Of a DNA stretch of 9,239 nucleotides, positions 1-6,584 are shown one piece after another; position 1 is the first letter of the stretch, and each line of letters starts with the position of its first letter. The stretch comes from Candidatus Helarchaeota archaeon (GTDB lineage: Archaea; Asgardarchaeota; Lokiarchaeia; Helarchaeales; JABXJV01). Below the pieces are notes generated by a model. That model was not told the DNA's origin, made no database searches, and was given only the letters and a program-made list of their open reading frames with translations. The position numbers and the translations under genes are program-made. The stretch covers positions 1-9,239 of the forward strand of contig JABXJV010000321.1 in assembly GCA_013375355.1 (NCBI GenBank), read 5' to 3'.

Positions 1-2
1 AA

Positions 3-548
3 AAATCCGTTCAAGAGATTGAAGATAACGTAAAAAAATACAAGAATGTATTTGTTATAGGTTGCGGTGACTGTTGTGCCGTTTGTAGAACCGGAGGAAC
101 TGAAGAAGTCAAAGCTCTCATTGAGAAGTTCAAGGAAGATGGTATTAACATCGACAAATCAATAGTAATTCAAGCCCCTTGCGACCAGAGAGTATCTAAA
201 AGAGATCTACAGAGAGTTAAAGAGGATATTGATGTTGCAGACGCATTATTAGTAATGGCTTGTGGGCTAGGTGTTCAAAGCATAGCCAGATTAACTGGAA
301 AGAAAGTCATCCCAGGAAATAACACAAAATTTATGGGAATTGTATATGGAATGGGCTCTACAGAGGAAGTTTGCATCGGTTGTGATGAATGTGTCCTTAT
401 AGAAACTGGTACATGTCCAGTTGTCCTAAGAAAAACTTGCAAGGATTGCGGTCGTCTAAATCAGTATGACGCAAAGGTATGTGATCAATGTAAATCAGAA
501 AATCTTGAGGAAACGAAAGAACCTCGAAAATTTGTATTCCGTGCATAA
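3..548 (+). CDS. MetV-like / MTHFR C-terminal-domain Fe-S protein, 5' end missing
   Basis: The reading frame is open from the left edge (codon at 3-5) to TAA at 546-548, giving the last 181 residues of a protein whose start is outside the window. It resembles the MTHFR_C/MetV family, the zinc/iron-sulfur partner of methylenetetrahydrofolate reductase (MetF) in the methyl branch of the Wood-Ljungdahl pathway. Visible signatures are GCGDCCAVCRTGG near the N-end (Cys 21, 24, 25, 28 of the fragment), APC at Cys60, the ACGLGVQ segment (85-91), and CIGCDECVL followed by TGTCPV (Cys 124, 127, 130, 138). The usual family ending, a Cys-rich KGLLNGPCGG-like stretch, is absent. In its place is CKDC-x10-CDQC (146-163), which looks like a small zinc ribbon, then a short basic tail. 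The role is probably cytosolic C1 metabolism, by family resemblance. Whether a metF gene lies upstream cannot be seen. The call is firm at the family level, but partner and reaction are inferred. Confidence 0.8.
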   Translation, partial: KSVQEIEDNVKKYKNVFVIGCGDCCAVCRTGGTEEVKALIEKFKEDGINIDKSIVIQAPCDQRVSKRDLQRVKEDIDVADALLVMACGLGVQSIARLTGKKVIPGNNTKFMGIVYGMGSTEEVCIGCDECVLIETGTCPVVLRKTCKDCGRLNQYDAKVCDQCKSENLEETKEPRKFVFRA

Positions 549-590
549 CTCTAGATTCTTTTCTCTTATATAATACTCCTTTATTTTAAG
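549..590 (+). terminator. T-rich end of the MetV-like gene
   Basis: The 64 bases between the two converging stop codons are AT-rich, with several pyrimidine/T tracts on the + strand (TTCTTTTCTCTT and CTTTATTTT) and no strong hairpin. Oligo-T tracts are the usual intrinsic termination signal in archaea. The exact site is a guess. Confidence 0.3.
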
Positions 591-612
591 TGTTCTTAAA
601 CATAATTTAGTT

Positions 613-2643
613 TTATACTCTTGCTTTAAAGAAATTTTGAATTATTTTTTCTATCGTAGAATACGGTGTATAAGGCTCAATTAATGATGTTTTTTTAGTA
701 CTCCAAAATGGAAGTTTATTTAGATTTGATCTATATCTATAATCCAACAAAAAACCCATTGCATAATCATCCTTATGTCTCCATGCCCTTCCTATTGCCT
801 GATTAACTGCATTAAAAGTCTCATCGTAGTACCAATTACTCCCCATTCCCTTCTTTTTTCTTTCGTAATATTCTCTTTGAGCTTGTAATTTAGGATCTTG
901 AACATTAGGATATGGAATTCCCACTATTATAACTGCACGACCTATTTCATCAGGAAAATTTTGACCCTCACTAAGTTTTCCCCGGATTACGGCAAAGAGA
1001 GCTGTTCTTTTTTTAGAAGCTTCTTCAGAATACAAATCTAATATATTAAAACCGCTATCCCTTGACTCGATAAAAATTTCAGCATTTAAGTCATTTAATA
1101 TTTCTCTCTTGTTCCATAAGCCAAGCATATTATCCATAAGATAATAAGATGGAAAAAAAACCACAGAACCATTAGGGATATTATTGATAATTTTGACAAC
1201 GGTTCTTCCATAATCTATTATTATTTCTTGGTTTCCTCTCTCTCTATAGGATGTCGTAAGTGTATTTCCATTTGGTCCTTTGGTTAGGACCAAGATTTGT
1301 ATATTTTCTTCGGGAAATATTGCGGGATAACTTTTAGCAAAAGGTTCTTCAACACCTAACCTATTAGCTATTCTCTCTTGAGGTGACAGAGTACCACTTG
1401 TTAAAATAATAGCTTTTGGGGTCCTAGCTCTTATTTGATCAAATGCAACTCGTGAGTCAAGACAGAACCAAGCGATAGTTGGATTTTTTTTACCTCTAAG
1501 ACTCCATATACCTCTATAAGATTCCTCAGCAGAATATACAAAATTATAAAGGAATCTGTAAACCCAAACAATCCTTAAATTTTCTAATAGAATAAATTTT
1601 TTACGAATTTTTTTTAATTCGTTCCAACAATTATGTATTATCTGCCAATCGTCTAAAAAACTCCTTAAATGTTCTAGATAAACCCCAAATTTATCTAGCT
1701 CTGTAAGAAATTGGGAACTGGATAAAAGTTCTCCATCTTTGAATTCTGTATGTTTAAAAAACATAAGAAGATTGACTAAAAAATCTTGTAATTCAGAAGC
1801 CCATGAACTTTCTATTTCATTTAATTCATCTAATGCTTGATTTACTGTGGATTGGGATAAGCTAAAAGAAACTCCCTCTTTACATAATTGTTCAATGTTG
1901 TGTGCCTCGTCTAAAACCATAATTTGATCTTGATAAAAGTTGTCATAAAATAGGTACTTATAAGAACCTACTACTACATCAAACGATTGAGCCAATAGAC
2001 GGGCTAAGAAATATGGACAAATTTTGTTTTTTAAACAGAATTTTTTAAGACTTTCTATATCGGCTATTAAAGGCACATTATCAGGAATTGTGGCTGGAAT
2101 ATTGATTTTACCGAATTTTGAATCACAATAAAGATTCTTTCCCAAAAATAACTCTTCATTTTCCCCAAGAGTATTTTCCGCTTTTGAGTAAAATTCTTCA
2201 AAAAAATCTTTGTTACTTCTAGTATATTTAATTCTGGAATAACAAATTTCAGCAATAACCCTATAATCTCTTATTTTTTTCAAATCATTATCAAGACATA
2301 ATTGGTTTCGAGACCCTCTTACAACACAAGAAAATGAATTTCCTGATTTTTTATTTATTCTGTCTAATTCTTGAGCAACTTGCTTCATTTGAGCATGAGT
2401 TCTAGAATAATAATAAGTTTGATAAGGAAAGCCGCTTAATGCAGCTGTGAGTAAAGCACTTGTTTTTCCGAATCCTGATGGTGCTTCTAATAAACCAATT
2501 TTATTATTCTCAATAATTGAAAATACATCTTTCATATATTCTGTTTGTGGAGGATAAGGGTCGTAAGGAAAAATAGATTTAAGCAGTTCTAACTGACCCT
2601 TTGTAAAAGCCATTAAAAATACCTTCGATATATTCTCAACCAT
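613..2643 (-). CDS. XPD/RTEL1-like Fe-S superfamily-2 DNA helicase (Rad3 family)
   Basis: This 676-residue ATP-dependent, probably 5'-3', DNA helicase has all the family motifs in order: a Q-like FPYDPYPPQ (25-33), Walker A APSGFGKT (54-61), DEAH box VLDEAH (243-248), SGTLSP (416-421), motif V RGKLSEGQNF (554-563) and motif VI QAIGRAWRH (615-623). Between Walker A and DEAH lie cysteines at 116 (SRNQLC), 134, 173 and 209 (KICPYF), the expected ligands of the [4Fe-4S] cluster that XPD-type helicases need. Motif V, the GIPYPN segment (575-580) and motif VI look closer to RTEL1/FANCJ than to classical archaeal XPD. A repair, replication or D-loop/G4-unwinding role is therefore inferred. Met11 (ATG at 2611-2613) is preceded by GAAGGT at 7-base spacing and may be the true start; Met1 has no such site. 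The gene lies downstream of aRF1 on the same strand. Confidence 0.93.
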   Translation of the reverse strand: MVENISKVFLMAFTKGQLELLKSIFPYDPYPPQTEYMKDVFSIIENNKIGLLEAPSGFGKTSALLTAALSGFPYQTYYYSRTHAQMKQVAQELDRINKKSGNSFSCVVRGSRNQLCLDNDLKKIRDYRVIAEICYSRIKYTRSNKDFFEEFYSKAENTLGENEELFLGKNLYCDSKFGKINIPATIPDNVPLIADIESLKKFCLKNKICPYFLARLLAQSFDVVVGSYKYLFYDNFYQDQIMVLDEAHNIEQLCKEGVSFSLSQSTVNQALDELNEIESSWASELQDFLVNLLMFFKHTEFKDGELLSSSQFLTELDKFGVYLEHLRSFLDDWQIIHNCWNELKKIRKKFILLENLRIVWVYRFLYNFVYSAEESYRGIWSLRGKKNPTIAWFCLDSRVAFDQIRARTPKAIILTSGTLSPQERIANRLGVEEPFAKSYPAIFPEENIQILVLTKGPNGNTLTTSYRERGNQEIIIDYGRTVVKIINNIPNGSVVFFPSYYLMDNMLGLWNKREILNDLNAEIFIESRDSGFNILDLYSEEASKKRTALFAVIRGKLSEGQNFPDEIGRAVIIVGIPYPNVQDPKLQAQREYYERKKKGMGSNWYYDETFNAVNQAIGRAWRHKDDYAMGFLLDYRYRSNLNKLPFWSTKKTSLIEPYTPYSTIEKIIQNFFKARV

Positions 2644-2680
2644 ACAAAAAAATTTACTATTAATAAGATATTCAAAATTA

Positions 2681-2695
2681 GATTTTTATTTATCC
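2681..2695 (-). promoter_or_regulatory. Possible TATA box of the helicase gene
   Basis: On the minus strand this reads GGATAAATAAAAATC, an AT-rich box 40-70 bases upstream of the two candidate helicase starts. A TATA box here would place transcription start near 2660-2665. AT-richness throughout the gap makes this weak. Confidence 0.3.
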
Positions 2696-2704
2696 ATTCT
2701 ACTC

Positions 2705-2720
2705 GACAAAAAAAGTAAAA
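2705..2720 (-). terminator. Oligo-T terminator after aRF1
   Basis: Reading the minus strand past the aRF1 stop (TAA at 2766-2768), the sequence TTTTACTTTTTTTG appears about 46 bases downstream, with an uninterrupted T7 at 2708-2714. It sits just upstream of the possible helicase promoter, suggesting that the two same-strand genes are separate transcripts, or read-through at best. Confidence 0.4.
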
Positions 2721-2765
2721 TTTTCCTTGTTTTCTTTTAGTTCAATTAATTTCTTTATTTATTTA

Positions 2766-4031
2766 TTATGTATCGAATTTATATCTGAGAATTGCACCAA
2801 TACCTTTGAAAGCACTCCAAAATTGTGCCCCTTCTTCTGAATCTGTTGAAAAAACTTCGACTTTTGCTCCAGATGCTGTTGCTAGTTCTCCTAATTCTTC
2901 AACTAGGTCAATATTTTCATCGAAATACATTTGAGAACTATTACATTTTTTGCATGTCATATTTGTAACCATTTTCTGGTAGGCATCTAAATCCTCATTT
3001 TTAATTGTTTTTTCTTCGATATTTTTACAATTACTACATTTAATTGAAACACGAACAATATCCACTTTATCCGAAAGTAATAGAGTATCAACGGCACCCA
3101 TTTGTAAAGCTTTTCTTACTTCTTTTTCTCCATAAGTAGCAAGTCCCGTATCCCTTGCCAAGTGACTCAAAAATTTTTGGATAATTTGTTTTTCTTTTAT
3201 TAATTGAACATTATGGAGCAGATCTTGTGATTTTCTTATTAAATCGTTAATACCCTGCTCATCTGAATAACCTATATCAATAATGCCTATAATTTTTTCT
3301 TTCAATCGATAATCCAAATAATCTCCTTTAGCAAAATACTCTTTAGTTGGACCTCCTCCACCAATAATTATCCCTTGGAGAGAAAGATCCAAAAATTGTT
3401 TATTAATATGTTCTCCTGCACGAACATAGAACTCATGGGCAGCTTGTTCAATAAGTCGTTCGTAGCGTCGCTGGGATTGACCTCCAGCATGATGTTTGCT
3501 AGGAATATTTGCGCCCATATTTTCTACTATTTTTTTCTTGTTTCCCGAAAGTGTAGCCAACGTGCATCCAGATCTATCAATCACAATCAACCCATAAACA
3601 TCTTTCTCTATTAGTATATCTTGGAGTGGCTCAATAAAAAACTCCGAGGCACATCTGTATTGAAAAGTTACTATTTGTTCTGGTGGAATAACAATATACA
3701 GTTCCATTTTTTCAGAGCCAGGCCCATTTTGAGGAATAGCTCCACTAAACAAGGCTAATCCAGTTGGAGGTACTTCTCTTCCGTATTTTATAAGCACTTG
3801 AATCAACTTTGTAATCGATTCAAGGACAACCTTACGAGTCGTTTTAGATTTAATATTTGCAGCTTGTCCTTGTTCATTTTTCAGATAATTGGTAATATCA
3901 CTAATTGGTCTATCAGCTGGTACATATAGAGATGTAAGTTCCGTATGGAAGCCTCTTTTAGACCTCAAAATTTTCAGCATTCTTCTTAATTTATACCTTT
4001 CAAACGAACCTTTTGGTGTTAGATCACTCAA
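2766..4031 (-). CDS. prf1: Peptide chain release factor 1, archaeal (aRF1)
   Basis: This 421-residue class-1 release factor is full length for the archaeal family. It reads all three stop codons in the ribosomal A site and triggers hydrolysis of peptidyl-tRNA. Domain 1 carries the NIKS motif (59-62) and YRCASEF (125-131, the YxCxxxF motif), both used in stop-codon recognition. Domain 2 carries GGQ (183-185) in its conserved setting HHAGGQSQRRYERL, the catalytic loop. Domain 3, the aRF3/ABCE1-binding side, contains two CxxC pairs (332/335 and 360/363), a zinc-ribbon-like insertion, and ends in the family-typical EGAQFWSAFKGIGAILRY. The start is TTG at 4029-4031, chosen because GAGGT (4039-4043) lies 7 bases upstream and the N-terminus has normal family length. 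It is transcribed away from the small helical gene at 4217, and the helicase follows downstream. Confidence 0.98.
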   Translation of the reverse strand: MSDLTPKGSFERYKLRRMLKILRSKRGFHTELTSLYVPADRPISDITNYLKNEQGQAANIKSKTTRKVVLESITKLIQVLIKYGREVPPTGLALFSGAIPQNGPGSEKMELYIVIPPEQIVTFQYRCASEFFIEPLQDILIEKDVYGLIVIDRSGCTLATLSGNKKKIVENMGANIPSKHHAGGQSQRRYERLIEQAAHEFYVRAGEHINKQFLDLSLQGIIIGGGGPTKEYFAKGDYLDYRLKEKIIGIIDIGYSDEQGINDLIRKSQDLLHNVQLIKEKQIIQKFLSHLARDTGLATYGEKEVRKALQMGAVDTLLLSDKVDIVRVSIKCSNCKNIEEKTIKNEDLDAYQKMVTNMTCKKCNSSQMYFDENIDLVEELGELATASGAKVEVFSTDSEEGAQFWSAFKGIGAILRYKFDT

Positions 4032-4038
4032 AAATAAA

Positions 4039-4043
4039 ACCTC
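4039..4043 (-). promoter_or_regulatory. Shine-Dalgarno site deciding the TTG start of aRF1
   Basis: GAGGT on the minus strand is followed by a 7-base spacer and TTG. It matches the archaeal 16S tail complement (GGAGGTGA-type) and is the main reason for accepting the non-ATG start. Confidence 0.7.
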
Positions 4044-4056
4044 AATAATTAAATAA

Positions 4057-4073
4057 CAATAAAAATAAAATTA
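4057..4073 (-). promoter_or_regulatory. Possible TATA element of aRF1
   Basis: The minus strand reads CTAATTTTATTTTTATT here, about 25 bases upstream of the GAGGT ribosome site at 4039-4043. Initiation about 25 bases downstream would leave a short leader containing the Shine-Dalgarno site. The low sequence complexity limits confidence. Confidence 0.35.
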
Positions 4074-4152
4074 GCAGGACGACCTCTCAGAATTTCGTCA
4101 ATTATCTGAATTTGAATTCAAAGCGATCATCATCTTATTAAATCATACATAC

Positions 4153-4160
4153 TTTAAAAA
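4153..4160 (+). promoter_or_regulatory. Possible TATA box of the small helical-protein gene
   Basis: TTTAAAAA on the + strand resembles the archaeal TATA consensus. A start site about 26 bases downstream (near 4183) would give a leader of about 20 bases to ATG 4202 or 34 bases to ATG 4217, and almost none to TTG 4187. Confidence 0.4.
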
Positions 4161-4216
4161 GTTTAAGTGAAAAAATCGAGAATAATTTGAAATTTAAAAT
4201 TATGATTTGGTTTAAT

Positions 4217-4651
4217 ATGGAAGAGAAGGATCCTGAAATTAAAAAGTATCTTGAGCAAATAGATGGGCTTTTTAAAGAAATCTCGGACGCATTAAATAAT
4301 TTTAATATAGAACAATTTTCAAAATTGGTTGCACGCTATAATCGAGAATTAAATTCACTCTTATCTAGTTATCATAAAAATATAGATTTGCAGAAGAAAT
4401 TAAAACCATTTGTAATGTTTTATCGTCAATTTTTTCAAGAATTAATTGTAATAGTAACTGATGAATTCGTAACGGAAGAGCAGCTTAAAAAAATTAAACA
4501 AATTATTGAGCTAAAAAATGAATTGGTAGCAGATTACTACACAGTCCAAGCTGAAAAAGAAGTTGAAAAAATTGGAAAAGTAAAAGAAAATTTAGAAGAA
4601 TGTTTGAAAAAACGGCTACAAAAACAAAGAAATTCAAATTATTACACATAA
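4217..4651 (+). CDS. Small all-helical protein of unknown function
   Basis: I do not recognise this 144-residue protein (counted from ATG 4217). The composition is strongly charged and helical: an acidic N-terminal helix (about 5-28), a second helical stretch (31-52), a hydrophobic-aromatic segment FVMFYRQFFQELIVIV (65-80) that is too polar and short to be a clear membrane span, and a long basic/acidic helix with coiled-coil character (86-138). There is no signal peptide and no cysteine motif; the only Cys is near the end. The frame stays open upstream to ATG 4202 and TTG 4187. I prefer 4217 because MEEKDPEIKKYLEQ begins a soluble helix, while the upstream residues KFKIMIWFN do not look like part of it. 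No strong ribosome site favours any of the three. It is divergent from aRF1 and codirectional with the coiled-coil gene 212 bases downstream. Confidence 0.65.
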   Translation: MEEKDPEIKKYLEQIDGLFKEISDALNNFNIEQFSKLVARYNRELNSLLSSYHKNIDLQKKLKPFVMFYRQFFQELIVIVTDEFVTEEQLKKIKQIIELKNELVADYYTVQAEKEVEKIGKVKENLEECLKKRLQKQRNSNYYT

Positions 4652-4706
4652 CTTATTTTTTAACTAAACATGTTGAATTTGTAAAAAGAAAAAGAAATAT
4701 AACTTT

Positions 4707-4740
4707 CGAAATATTTATTGATAACGAAAATATTTATTGA
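4707..4740 (+). repeat. Short direct repeat upstream of the coiled-coil gene
   Basis: CGAAATATTTATTGA (4707-4721) is followed by CGAAAATATTTATTGA (4725-4740). The two copies differ by one inserted A and start 18 bases apart. They lie in the 212-base AT-rich gap between the small helical gene and the coiled-coil gene, which holds no other gene. They could be a regulator site or chance in AT-rich DNA. Confidence 0.5.
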
Positions 4741-4827
4741 ATAAAAAGACAGAAAAAAAGATATTAATTTAAAATTCATAATGTTTTAAAATCAGAAATT
4801 CTTAAAAAATAAAATTTTATGTAATTC

Positions 4828-4838
4828 TTATAAAAAAA
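4828..4838 (+). promoter_or_regulatory. Possible TATA box of the coiled-coil gene
   Basis: TTATAAAAAAA resembles an archaeal TATA box 26 bases before the TTG start at 4864. Its spacing would put initiation close to the ribosome site at 4853, so an alternative box in TTTTAAAA (near 4784-4792) or AAAATTTTAT (4811-4820) is also possible. Confidence 0.4.
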
Positions 4839-4852
4839 GTTACGGAATATAT

Positions 4853-4859
4853 GAGGCGA
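4853..4859 (+). promoter_or_regulatory. Shine-Dalgarno site deciding the TTG start of the coiled-coil gene
   Basis: GAGGCGA lies just before TTG at 4864-4866, with GAGG 7 bases away. An ATG at 4851 is in another frame and overlaps this site, so it is not the start. Confidence 0.6.
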
Positions 4860-4863
4860 GCCT

Positions 4864-6018
4864 TTGTCAATTAAATGGTATGAAATACAATCCAAACCCG
4901 ATAAGGATCATAAAGTTCCAGGCAAATTCCTTCTGGATCAACGCAAAAAAATTGAAGAACAGACAAAAACAATAGAATCTCTTGAAGGCGAATTAAAGAA
5001 ATATATTGATCAACTGGCTAAATCTAAAACTACATTAGAAGATACTATTACATCATATAATGATGAAAAAGAAGATTTAAAATCTCAAATTAACGATAAA
5101 GAGAATAAATTACAGGAATTGAATCAACAAATTGCACAACTTGAATCTAAAATAACTGAAAATGAATCAAAAGTTGCAAATTTCGATTCACAATTAGAAG
5201 CTGTAAATAGTGAAAAAACCGATTTAAACTCACAACTTGAGGCAAAAATTTCTGAAATAAGCGATATCGAAGCCCAAATGAACGATAATAAAGAAAAAAT
5301 GGCAGAATTGGAAAAAAAATTAAATGAAAAAGACCTTGAATTAGAAAATATTGCAAGAGATAAAAACGAAGTTGATCAAAAATTAAATGAATTAGAAAAT
5401 CAAATCGAGATTTTGAAAGCTGAGAAAGAAGAAGTTGCTGAAAAAGCTGTAGAAGCTAAAAATAACGAAATTGAACAATTGAAAAACGAAATTAATCAAA
5501 TCAAGGAAAATCATGCTAACGAAATAAATCAACTAAAAGAATCACAACAAAATGAAATCTCTAAGATAAAAGAGGAACATGACTCTAAAATTAAAGATTT
5601 AGAATCTGCACACGAGGAAAAAATTGCAGAACTAGATAAAACAATCGAGGATATGACCCCTAAAGAACGTGTCGCTGTAACCGATAAAGCAACAGAAGTA
5701 GCTAGCTTCGTTAAAAAGGATGTTGGCAAAATTCCAAAGTTATTCCTATTATACAGTGGAAAAGAATTTGTTAGGCAAGAAAAAGTTCCACAATCAGGAA
5801 TTGTACTGGCAATTTCACCTAATGAGAGCAAATGGGTTCTTACTTGGGATGAGACGTCAACTTTCATTGATCGAAAATCTGCTGAAAGAACAGCACGTAG
5901 TATTGCTAAATCGGGGTTTCCAGTCGGTTCTGCTAGATTCGGGTCGGGTTTTGAACTTGAAATCCGTGGCGAAAAGAAAGTACCGGATAGACTTCTCCAC
6001 GCTCAGCACGACTATTAA
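4864..6018 (+). CDS. Long coiled-coil protein with an unrecognised C-terminal globular domain
   Basis: The product has 384 residues in three visible parts. Residues 1-24 (with KWYEIQSKPDKDHKVPGKFL) form a short non-coiled head. Residues about 25-263 are a nearly unbroken coiled coil rich in E, K, N, Q and I/L. Within it, residues 204-258 form five successive 11-residue units with hydrophobic pairs at I210/I213, I221/L224, I232/I235, I243/L246 and I254/L257, a hendecad pattern. Residues 268-384 look like an alpha/beta domain, with strands around KLFLLYSG and KWVLTWDE, a helix SAERTARSIAKSG, and a final strand FELEIRG. I do not recognise this domain. There is no signal peptide or membrane segment, so a cytoplasmic scaffold or filament-like role is plausible but not shown. 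The generic coil will give false matches to SMC- or myosin-like proteins, and no ATPase motif is present. The start is TTG with GAGG 7 bases upstream. Confidence 0.88.
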   Translation: MSIKWYEIQSKPDKDHKVPGKFLLDQRKKIEEQTKTIESLEGELKKYIDQLAKSKTTLEDTITSYNDEKEDLKSQINDKENKLQELNQQIAQLESKITENESKVANFDSQLEAVNSEKTDLNSQLEAKISEISDIEAQMNDNKEKMAELEKKLNEKDLELENIARDKNEVDQKLNELENQIEILKAEKEEVAEKAVEAKNNEIEQLKNEINQIKENHANEINQLKESQQNEISKIKEEHDSKIKDLESAHEEKIAELDKTIEDMTPKERVAVTDKATEVASFVKKDVGKIPKLFLLYSGKEFVRQEKVPQSGIVLAISPNESKWVLTWDETSTFIDRKSAERTARSIAKSGFPVGSARFGSGFELEIRGEKKVPDRLLHAQHDY

Positions 6019-6050
6019 CTTAAATTTTTCTTTACCTTTTTTGTTCTTAA
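6019..6050 (+). terminator. Pyrimidine/oligo-T terminator of the coiled-coil gene
   Basis: Directly after the TAA at 6016-6018 come T5 (6025-6029) and T6 (6037-6042) in a T/C-rich run. This fits an archaeal oligo-T terminator. The rest of the 98-base convergent gap up to 6117 shows nothing else. Confidence 0.45.
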
Positions 6051-6116
6051 GCTATTTTTGAAATATATTTTGGCAAGTTAGTTAAGGAGTTTCTTTCTGA
6101 AGAGGTTTCAAAGTTT

Positions 6117-6566
6117 CTATTTTTTTTTAATCGCATCAGGATGTGTCATAAAATATTCTAAAGAACCACCAAAATAGCCAATTGGGTTGGAATAATCAAG
6201 ATCCGGTCCGGTATATGAATATATTTCGCCATCCCCAAATCCCTTCTCTTTTAATCTATCATTAATTTCCAATAGTAAATAACATCTACCTACATTAATG
6301 TTTAAAGAAGGTGCTTCTTCATCAAATATTGCTACAGAATAATATTCTTTACCGTTGTATTCGGCAATACCTGCTAATGGACCATCCCAATATTCATCTA
6401 CTCTAGTAAATATAATATGCTTTATATTTATCCGATTTAATTTATCTAATTTATTTAACCATCGTCTTGCTTCGATATTTTCTTGCGAAACTAACCAAAA
6501 AACTTCTTCCTCTTCTTCTTCATTATCATTAGTATTTTTCATTGATACCATTTCCCTATAATTCAC
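6117..6566 (-). CDS. Acidic protein of unknown function, last gene of the methyltransferase unit
   Basis: I cannot name this protein of up to 149 residues. After a short N-terminus comes a Glu run (about 16-21), then a compact domain with alternating strands: VFWLVS, a helix with ARRWLNKLDKL, IKHIIFTRVDEYW, the motif DGPLAGIAEYNGKEYYSVAIFDEE (about 61-84), RCYLLLEI, and a Gly/Tyr-rich end (DGEIYSYTGPDLDY, YFGGSLEYF). The DGPL-x-G-x-A-x-YNG-x-x-Y pattern recalls small bacterial DUF proteins with a Y-(W/D)-D-G-P core, but I cannot assign a family. The frame starts at GTG (6564-6566); ATG at 6549-6551 and 6540-6542 are alternatives. None has a well-spaced ribosome site (AGGG lies 2 and 11 bases from the two ATGs). 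It begins 18 bases after the methyltransferase stop, so cotranscription is likely. Confidence 0.75.
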   Translation of the reverse strand: MNYREMVSMKNTNDNEEEEEEVFWLVSQENIEARRWLNKLDKLNRINIKHIIFTRVDEYWDGPLAGIAEYNGKEYYSVAIFDEEAPSLNINVGRCYLLLEINDRLKEKGFGDGEIYSYTGPDLDYSNPIGYFGGSLEYFMTHPDAIKKK

Positions 6567-6584
6567 ATTTTTTGAAGTTATAAT

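Noticed and set aside
2067..2255. 62-codon minus ORF inside the helicase gene
   Set aside because: Out-of-frame shadow of a gene with full motif coverage.
3375..3614. 79-codon + strand ORF opposite aRF1
   Set aside because: Antisense to the highly conserved GGQ region; coding on the other strand is certain.
5529..5867. 112-codon minus ORF (and a 69-codon one at 5147-5356) opposite the coiled-coil gene
   Set aside because: Ser/Leu/Phe-rich composition is the antisense image of the E/K/N/I coil; no promoter or ribosome site.
4864..6018. SMC/Rad50-like ATPase identity for the coiled-coil protein
   Set aside because: No Walker A, signature or Walker B motif at either end; similarity would be coil composition only.
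5720..6061. 113-codon + strand ORF overlapping the end of the coiled-coil gene
   Set aside because: It lies almost wholly inside the C-terminal domain of the 384-residue protein in another frame, has no ribosome site and ends in Phe/Leu-rich noise.
6498..6520. CTT-rich microsatellite-like run
   Set aside because: It is simply the codons of the Glu run in the 149-residue protein; too short and imperfect to call a repeat element.
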